DNA of 15,545 nucleotides from Verrucomicrobiota bacterium (lineage in GTDB: Bacteria > Verrucomicrobiota > Verrucomicrobiia > Opitutales > Intestinicryptomonadaceae): NCBI GenBank assembly GCA_023450935.1, contig JAEXGH010000002.1, positions 1 to 15,545 of the forward strand, written 5' to 3'. The notes beneath the pieces were generated by a model. It ran no database searches, was not told where the DNA came from, and saw only the letters and a list, made by a program, of their open reading frames with translations. Shown one piece after another: positions 7,689 to 12,549 of this stretch (position 1 is the first letter of the stretch; every line of letters starts with the position of its first letter). The translations under genes were made by a program, and so were the position numbers.

Positions 7689-7734
7689 AAAAAAAGAAAC
7701 CCGCCCCCGACCGCCGCGCTGGCGGACGGAGGCG
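7689..7734 (-). terminator. Rho-independent terminator after ilvC
   Basis: On the minus strand the arms CGCCTCCGTCCGCC and GGCGGTCGGGGGCG pair over 14 positions (one G-U pair, one T-T mismatch) around the loop AGCGC. GGTTTCTTTTTTT follows. It starts 15 nt after the ilvC stop. Confidence 0.88.
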
Positions 7735-7748
7735 CAAAACAAAACAAA

Positions 7749-9227
7749 CTACGCGGTCTTAATCGGGCGCATTGCCGTCATATACTTGCGGAGTTTGACG
7801 CCGATGATTTCCACGGGGTGGTTGCGCAACGCCTCGTTGACGCGCACAAGCAGCGAGTTGTCAACCGAGCCGTCTTTGCCTTCGTTGAAGTTTTTGCCCG
7901 CCAAGTCGGGGGTAATTTTCTTCATGAAGTCTGCCAAAAGCGGTTTGCAGGCGTTGTAGAAGAGGTAGTTCCCGTATTCGGCGGTATCGGAGATAACGCG
8001 GTTCATTTCGTAGAGCTTTCTTCTTGCAATCGTGTTTGCAATAAGCGGAACTTCGTGCAGCGATTCATAGTAGGCGGACGCGGGCTGTATTCCCGCTTCG
8101 CACATTGTTTCGAACGCCAATTCGACGCCCGCACAGATGAACGAAGACAGCAGCAGGTAGTTGTCGAAGTATTCCTGCTCGCCGATTTTCATGTCGCCTG
8201 CGGGAGTGTTTTCGAACGGAGTTTTTCCCGTTTCGGCTCTCCAAGTAAGCAGTTTCTTGTCGCCGTCCTTCCAGTCTTCCATCATCACGCGGCTGAATTC
8301 TCCCGACATGATATCGTCCTGATGCTTGCGGAAGAGCGGGCGCATAATCTGCTTGAGCTCTTCGGAAAGTTCGAACGCCTTGATTTTTGCGGGGTTGGAA
8401 AGGCGGTCCATCATTCCGCTTACGCCGCCGTGCTTGAGCGCTTCGGAGATGACTTCCACGCCGTATTGGACAAGCTTGGAGGCGTATGAGGATTCGATGC
8501 CGTTTTCGACCATTTTGTCGAAGCAAAGCAGCGAGGCCGTCTGGAGCAAACCGCAAAGAATTGTCTGTTCGCCCATCAAGTCCGACTTTACTTCCGCCAC
8601 AAACGACGACTTCAACACGCCCGCCTTGTGCGAGCCCAAAGCCACGCAATATGCCTTCGCATAGGCCCAGCCCTTACCTTCGGGGTCGTTCTCCGGATGG
8701 ACTGCCGCCAACGACGGAACGCCGAACCCGCGCAGATACTCGGCGCGGACTTCCGTTCCGGGGCACTTGGGAGCAACCATGATAACCGTGATATCCTTGC
8801 GGATTTGCATTCCCTCTTCGACGATATTGAACCCGTGCGAATACGACAACGCCGCGCCCTGTTTCATCAACGGCATTGCCGCCGATATTACTTTGGAGTG
8901 CTGTTTGTCGGGAGTGAGGTTGATTACCAAGTCGGCTGAGGGAATGAGTTGCTCGTATGTGCCCACTTTGAAATTATTGTTTGTGGCGTTTTTCCAGGAA
9001 TCGCGCTTTTCGTCGATTGCCGACTGGCGCAAAGCGTAGGAAACGTCCAAACCGCTGTCTCTGAGGTTCAAGCCCTGATTCAGACCCTGCGCGCCGCAGC
9101 CGATAATTACGATTTTCTTGCCCTTGAGAGCCTCCACGCCGTCGGCGAATTCCGAGCGGTCCATGAGGTCGGCCATATGAAGCTGGCGGAGCTTTTCCCT
9201 GAGCGGGAGAGTATTGAAGTAGTTCAT
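7749..9227 (-). CDS. ilvC: Ketol-acid reductoisomerase, class II (NADP+)
   Basis: This enzyme makes the 2,3-dihydroxy acid precursors of valine, leucine and isoleucine from acetolactate or acetohydroxybutyrate, using Mg2+ and NADPH. At 492 residues it has the length of the long (class II, E. coli-type) form and follows the E. coli protein closely throughout. The Rossmann motif GCGAQGLNQG begins at residue 43. Arg67, Arg75 and Ser77 (ALRQSAIDEKRDS) sit where E. coli has its NADPH-phosphate contacts. The metal-binding stretch is EVKSDLMGEQT, the catalytic-region motif is MVAPKCPGTEVR, and the duplicated C-terminal knotted domain shows ESLHEVPLIANTIARRKLYE. A GAAGGA lies 7-12 nt before the ATG. 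The gene follows a GntR/FCD regulator by 41 bp, and no ilvBN or leu genes are present, so it is probably transcribed with that regulator. Confidence 0.98.
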   Translation of the reverse strand: MNYFNTLPLREKLRQLHMADLMDRSEFADGVEALKGKKIVIIGCGAQGLNQGLNLRDSGLDVSYALRQSAIDEKRDSWKNATNNNFKVGTYEQLIPSADLVINLTPDKQHSKVISAAMPLMKQGAALSYSHGFNIVEEGMQIRKDITVIMVAPKCPGTEVRAEYLRGFGVPSLAAVHPENDPEGKGWAYAKAYCVALGSHKAGVLKSSFVAEVKSDLMGEQTILCGLLQTASLLCFDKMVENGIESSYASKLVQYGVEVISEALKHGGVSGMMDRLSNPAKIKAFELSEELKQIMRPLFRKHQDDIMSGEFSRVMMEDWKDGDKKLLTWRAETGKTPFENTPAGDMKIGEQEYFDNYLLLSSFICAGVELAFETMCEAGIQPASAYYESLHEVPLIANTIARRKLYEMNRVISDTAEYGNYLFYNACKPLLADFMKKITPDLAGKNFNEGKDGSVDNSLLVRVNEALRNHPVEIIGVKLRKYMTAMRPIKTA

Positions 9228-9268
9228 ATTATTTTCCTTCTATTTTGATTGTTATTGGTTTTAAAAAA

Positions 9269-9940
9269 TTAAACGCGACCGTGTTTTATTATTTCTTCGG
9301 CAACGTCCCAAGCGTCCTGCGGACGCCTGTCGGAAATGTGCTTGAAAAGGAGTTTGTGCAATTCGAAAGCGGAAACGAAAATGTCGGCGGAAGTGTAGAT
9401 TGTTCTATACCACTCGCGCAGACGCTCCGAGGCCATTTCATAGAATTCGCGCAGAATCTCGTTGTGCGAAGCCTCCGCCAACGCCGCATGAAATGCTATG
9501 TCGGCGTCGATACACTCCTCCAGAACGCCGCCGTTATCGGCCTTTTCTATTTCGTCGAGACGTCTTTTTATGTTTTTCAAGTCGGCGCGGGTGCGCTTGA
9601 GCGCCGCCTTTTCGGCTATCTTCATCTCCAGAATTTGGCGGATATCGTCGAGGTCGGAGGCCGACGCCCTGCCCAAACGGCGCGACATCGGCTCGTTTGT
9701 CGCCACTTTCGACTCGACGAAAGTTCCCAGCCCCTGCTGCACGCGCAGCATTCCCGCATTCGAAAGCACGCGGATTGCCTCGCGCACCGACGACCTTCCC
9801 ACGCCGTATGCGCGCATAAGCTGCGGTTCCGTGGGAAGCTTCTGCCCGACGGCGAACTCTCCCGAAACAATGCGCCCCTGCAGGCGCGCGGCTACTTCCT
9901 CGGCGAGGGATTTTTTTTTGACTGGCTGGTCCGACAGCAT
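9269..9940 (-). CDS. GntR-family regulator, FadR subfamily with FCD domain
   Basis: A 223-residue regulator. The N-terminal winged helix (about 10-75) shows the GntR pattern: LQGRIVSGEFAVGQKLPTE, then YGVGRSSVREAIRVLSNAG and QQGLGTFV. The C-terminal all-helical FCD domain (about 95-215) carries Asp147 and His151 (DADIAFHAAL) and His195 (FELHKLLFKHI), positions like those that bind metal or carboxylate ligands in this family. It lies 41 bp upstream of ilvC on the same strand and has a near-consensus promoter with a palindrome at the expected transcription start. Autorepression and joint control of ilvC are therefore likely (inference). Codons 8-10 are a run of nine A, a possible slippage site. 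No Shine-Dalgarno is visible. Confidence 0.92.
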   Translation of the reverse strand: MLSDQPVKKKSLAEEVAARLQGRIVSGEFAVGQKLPTEPQLMRAYGVGRSSVREAIRVLSNAGMLRVQQGLGTFVESKVATNEPMSRRLGRASASDLDDIRQILEMKIAEKAALKRTRADLKNIKRRLDEIEKADNGGVLEECIDADIAFHAALAEASHNEILREFYEMASERLREWYRTIYTSADIFVSAFELHKLLFKHISDRRPQDAWDVAEEIIKHGRV

Positions 9941-9962
9941 TGTGTTTTTAAAAGATAATTAT

Positions 9963-9981
9963 CATATCATCTGATGATATG
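9963..9981. promoter_or_regulatory. 19-bp palindrome, candidate GntR operator
   Basis: CATATCATC and GATGATATG are perfect inverted halves around one base. The palindrome starts 4 nt downstream of the -10 box, so it covers the expected transcription start of gntR-ilvC. A second perfect palindrome, GATAATTATC (9954-9963), abuts it on the gene side. Placement and symmetry suit a dimeric repressor, most simply the adjacent GntR protein. The sequence itself is not one I recognise as a known FadR-type site. Confidence 0.65.
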
Positions 9982-9984
9982 CCT

Positions 9985-10013
9985 ATTAGATGACTTCGTT
10001 CCCGTCTTGTCAA
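9985..10013 (-). promoter_or_regulatory. Near-consensus sigma70 promoter of gntR-ilvC
   Basis: On the minus strand TTGACA (10013-10008, perfect) and TCTAAT (9990-9985, five of six) are separated by exactly 17 bp, about 45 nt before the GntR start codon. It is the best promoter in the window. Confidence 0.82.
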
Positions 10014-10226
10014 CCACTTTTTAAATCTTTTTTGCGCTGGCGAAAATTTTTCCGAAAGGGCAGGGACGCTGAACCGCCCGCGAGCCGTCTTCGGGAACCG
10101 CCCACCCGCCAAGAAAAGCTTCATGCGGCCCGCCCGCGAGCCCGCAACCTTTATTTTTCCGAGAACAAGCCCCGCCCGCCTGCCACGACGACATCAAAAA
10201 CCCCACCCCGCCTTTGGCGCGTCGGC
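10014..10226. other. Spacer between the gntR promoter and the gltX terminator
   Basis: About 210 bp, GC-rich, with no credible gene on either strand. Its one remarkable element is the 36-bp repeat at 10140-10175. Confidence 0.6.
10140..10175 (-). repeat. 36-bp intergenic copy of a segment of the AspT-like gene
   Basis: Exactly identical over 36 bases to 3584-3619 and in the same orientation. The flanks differ on both sides. No start codon precedes it in frame and no coding context surrounds it here. Confidence 0.9.
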
Positions 10227-10258
10227 AAAAAAAAACGGCGCACCAAACGCGCCGTTTT
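10227..10258 (-). terminator. Rho-independent terminator after gltX
   Basis: AAAACGGCGC and GCGCCGTTTT form a perfect 10-bp stem around a 7-nt loop, and on the minus strand a run of T follows. It begins 32 nt after the gltX stop. The symmetrical A/T ends mean it might also act in the other direction. Confidence 0.9.
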
Positions 10259-10290
10259 CCAAATGACTTTTGTCTGTAGCCGTCCGAACC

Positions 10291-11604
10291 CTACGCGCCG
10301 AACGTGTCCAAAGCGCGTTTTATGCGCGCCAACACTCGGTCGCGCCCGAGAAGCTCGAGCATCGGGAACAAGTCCGCGCCGCCCGACTGCCCCGACACCG
10401 CGAAGCGGACAATCGGGAAGAAGTCGGTAAGCTTCGCGCCCTGATTTTGCGCGAGAGCCGACATAGCCGCATACAGCGCATCGTGCTCGAACGGAGCCGT
10501 TTTGAGGACTTCCTCCGCAAGCTTCAGGCGTTCGATTGGGTCGCCTTTCTTGAAAACCTTTTCCTTGGCGGTTTCGTCAAAAACGTAGTTGTCGTCGAAG
10601 AAGTAGTTCACGAGCGAATGGAACGACTCCATGTTTGAGACCTTCGGGTGGCACAGCGCGAAAACTTTATCGACATACGCGGCGTCCGAGGGCAGGTTTA
10701 TTCCCGCTTGTTTCGCGCACCTTGCGGCGAGCGCGTCGAACTTTTCGCTCGGCAGGGCGCGGATATGCTCAGTGTTGAAGTGCGCCATCTTGCGCTCGTC
10801 GAAACGCGCATTGCTCTTGACTATTCCGTGGAAGTCGAACAGCGAAATTATCTCCTCAATCGGCATTACCTCCCTGTCGTTTTTCGGATTCCAGCCCAGC
10901 AAACACAGGTAGTTGCGAACTGCCTCGGGCAGGAAGTTTTTCTGCTGGTATTCCTCTATTAGCGCGCCGCGGTCGCGCTTGCTCATTTTGCCCTGCCCCT
11001 CGCTCTTCAAGATGAGCGGAATGTGCGCGAACTGCGGAAGCGGGGCTTCGAACGCCTTGAACAACTCGATATGCTTGTTCGTGTTTGTAAGGTGATCCTG
11101 CCCGCGGATTACGTTTGTGACCTCCATGCAAATGTCGTCCACAACGTTTACAAAGTGGAAAACGGGCGTGCCGTTGGAGCGGAAAATCGGAAAATCCTTT
11201 TCCTCCAGACGCTCCACATCGCCGTAAACGGCGTCGTGCAGCACCTGTTTTTCGCCCGAAACCTTGAAGAAAACCGCGCCGTCTTTGTCATACGCGCGCC
11301 CCTTTTGGCGGAGGATTTCCAAGAACTTTTTGTAGATGTCCGCCCTCTGGCTCTGGAAATACGGGCCGTAATTGCCGCCAACATCGGGACCTTCGTCCCA
11401 ATCGAGCCCGAGCCAGCGCATTCCGTCTTTGAGAATATTCAGATATTCCTCCCTGTTGCGCTCTTCGTCGGTATCCTCAATTCTGAGGATAAACGTGCCG
11501 CCCGTGTGCTTGGCGTAAAGCCAATTAAACAACGCCGTGCGCGCGCTGCCGATATGGAAAAACCCCGTGGGGCTTGGTGCAAATCTAACTCTTACTTTAC
11601 TCAT
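10291..11604 (-). CDS. gltX: Glutamate--tRNA ligase
   Basis: This class I synthetase charges tRNA-Glu (and, in many bacteria, tRNA-Gln) with glutamate. From the ATG at 11604 it has 437 residues, a little shorter than the 471 of E. coli. It begins VRVRFAPSPTG with the HIGH-type motif HIGS at 17-20, then FILRIEDTDEER, and the KMSKR loop KMSKRDRG at 206-213. The C-terminal helical anticodon-binding region runs to the end. A second ATG at 11628 adds MGKIFFRK and has an AGG box 6 nt before it, whereas 11604 has none. I prefer 11604 because family members start within a few residues of the VRVRFAPSPTG motif, but the longer form is possible. A tandem repeat lies directly upstream and a terminator downstream. 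Confidence 0.95.
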   Translation of the reverse strand: MSKVRVRFAPSPTGFFHIGSARTALFNWLYAKHTGGTFILRIEDTDEERNREEYLNILKDGMRWLGLDWDEGPDVGGNYGPYFQSQRADIYKKFLEILRQKGRAYDKDGAVFFKVSGEKQVLHDAVYGDVERLEEKDFPIFRSNGTPVFHFVNVVDDICMEVTNVIRGQDHLTNTNKHIELFKAFEAPLPQFAHIPLILKSEGQGKMSKRDRGALIEEYQQKNFLPEAVRNYLCLLGWNPKNDREVMPIEEIISLFDFHGIVKSNARFDERKMAHFNTEHIRALPSEKFDALAARCAKQAGINLPSDAAYVDKVFALCHPKVSNMESFHSLVNYFFDDNYVFDETAKEKVFKKGDPIERLKLAEEVLKTAPFEHDALYAAMSALAQNQGAKLTDFFPIVRFAVSGQSGGADLFPMLELLGRDRVLARIKRALDTFGA

Positions 11605-11668
11605 TTTTCGAAAAAATATTTTTCCCATTCAACACCTTTTCCCACTCCCGCTCAATCCTTTTTTCACT

Positions 11669-11822
11669 TTTTTATATGTTGGCAAGCGGCGGTTTTTATA
11701 TTTCCGAAAGTGGCGGCAACCGACAAAGCCGATGTGCCTTTGCGCATTGGTTAAAGTTTTTTATATATTGGTAATTGGCGGCAATCGGAAAAGCCGATAT
11801 GCCTTTGCTCTTTTGTTAAAGT
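11669..11822. repeat. 65-bp tandem repeat: two full units and a 24-bp partial unit
   Basis: Full units occupy 11693-11757 and 11758-11822, matching at about 53 of 65 positions with no gaps. A third, partial copy (11669-11692) matches the first 24 bases of a unit. Each unit starts TTTTTATAT, contains TGGCGGCAA and AAAGCCGAT, and ends TTAAAGT. Both units keep the short stem CGGC-N10-GCCG, and unit 2 can form a longer hairpin between GGCA-TCGG and CCGA-TGCC. On the minus strand each unit provides an ATATAAAAA box facing gltX. The last unit runs into the 3' end of the small gene at 11816. Confidence 0.8.
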
Positions 11823-12109
11823 AAGATTGTTTTCACTTTAATAGACAATAAAGGCGAACGGGCTTTGCCCGCCGCCGCCGCTTTAGCCTCTTGGCCAGCT
11901 GCAAAATTTTGTTGCCCGTTGCTGATTTTCTTTGCGGGCTCCAAGTTTTCGGTTATGATTGTGCTGTCGTCTATAAAATAGATGGTGCTTGTGTTTACGC
12001 GCTCCCAGCCGAACGAAATCGATATAGCCAGCAACACCATTGATGTAATGTATATTTTCCTTTTTGATCGCTTTAAAACGCGCTTAGGCAAGAGATACGA
12101 TGAACGCAA
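11816..12109 (-). CDS. Small putative membrane or secreted protein, unknown function
   Basis: Not recognised. Up to 97 residues from a TTG at 12109, or 74 from the first ATG at 12040. The longer reading has a basic N-terminus (KRVLKRSKRKIY) before a hydrophobic stretch TSMVLLAISISFGW, which looks like a signal anchor and favours a start upstream of the ATG, although only TTG codons are available there. The remainder is polar (STIYFIDDSTIITENLEP), then Ala/Lys-rich. The 5' end overlaps the upstream small gene by up to 26 nt and the 3' end lies inside the 65-bp repeat. Translational coupling with the upstream gene is plausible. It may not be a functional gene. Confidence 0.4.
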   Translation of the reverse strand: MRSSYLLPKRVLKRSKRKIYITSMVLLAISISFGWERVNTSTIYFIDDSTIITENLEPAKKISNGQQNFAAGQEAKAAAAGKARSPLLSIKVKTILL

Positions 12110-12383
12110 TGTATGCTGTTATTACGACTGTCAGAGCCGCGACAATCATTGCGTTGAATTTTCTTTTTCTTGATTCGATATATTTAGAGTATGCTTCGGC
12201 GTTTGTCTTGTCGCCGCCTGTAGCGAGGAATTTGTCCATATTTTCGTAGTCTTCTGAGTAGTTTATTTTGCAGAACATACACCCGAGCACTACTATGAAC
12301 AAAACAGCAAAAATGGGCGCGACTATGCCGATATCCTGCACAGCAGCCCATTCGCCGAGTTCTGAACACTTCAAGTTCTTCAT
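12084..12383 (-). CDS. Small protein with two predicted membrane helices, unknown function
   Basis: Not recognised. It has 99 residues from the ATG at 12383. Two hydrophobic helices are clear, IGIVAPIFAVLFIVVLGCMF (about 18-37) and MIVAALTVVITAYIAFIVSL (about 79-98), joined by a polar, charged loop (NYSEDYENMDKFLATGGDK) ending in a basic patch ESRKRKF before helix 2. By the positive-inside rule that basic patch would be cytoplasmic. An upstream ATG at 12467 would extend the protein through the hairpin region; that extension is basic and unlike a protein, so I reject it. The gene lies between the PEP-CTERM gene and the smaller unknown gene on the same strand, and may form a short operon with the latter. 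Confidence 0.6.
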   Translation of the reverse strand: MKNLKCSELGEWAAVQDIGIVAPIFAVLFIVVLGCMFCKINYSEDYENMDKFLATGGDKTNAEAYSKYIESRKRKFNAMIVAALTVVITAYIAFIVSLA

Positions 12384-12416
12384 GGGAAAATTTGGACCCT
12401 TCGGAACTCGGGCGCG

Positions 12417-12476
12417 GGAGTTTTTTTGGCTTTTCCTTTTGGATTCGAACCACCGCAGAGGAAGCATAAAAACTCC
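12417..12476 (-). other. Imperfect 60-nt hairpin carrying a tRNA T-loop-like motif
   Basis: On the minus strand GGAGTTTTT (12476-12468) pairs with AAAAACTCC at the far end (12425-12417). Inner segments GCTTCCT and AGGAAAAGC partly pair as well. The loop region contains GGTTCGAATCC (12451-12441), the T-arm consensus of tRNAs, and GCCA follows 8 nt later. No matching acceptor strand, D arm or anticodon arm was found, so this is not a complete tRNA. It may be a tRNA-derived scar or simply part of the leader of the small gene at 12084. Confidence 0.35.
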
Positions 12477-12549
12477 GCCGTCGCCCGAACCCTTATCTCC
12501 CTGCCCGAGACCCGATAGGGTTTTATTAACGCGAACTATGAATATATTA

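Noticed and set aside
9990..10430. 146-residue plus-strand frame upstream of and over the gltX 3' end
   Set aside because: It crosses the gltX terminator and the gltX coding end, and its Arg/Pro-rich sequence is not protein-like.
11669..11822. CRISPR array
   Set aside because: Units are 65 bp, degenerate and directly adjacent without spacers, so this is an ordinary tandem repeat.
12384..12467. Longer N-terminus for the two-helix protein
   Set aside because: The extension is encoded by the hairpin region, is strongly basic without structure, and a plausible ATG exists at 12383.
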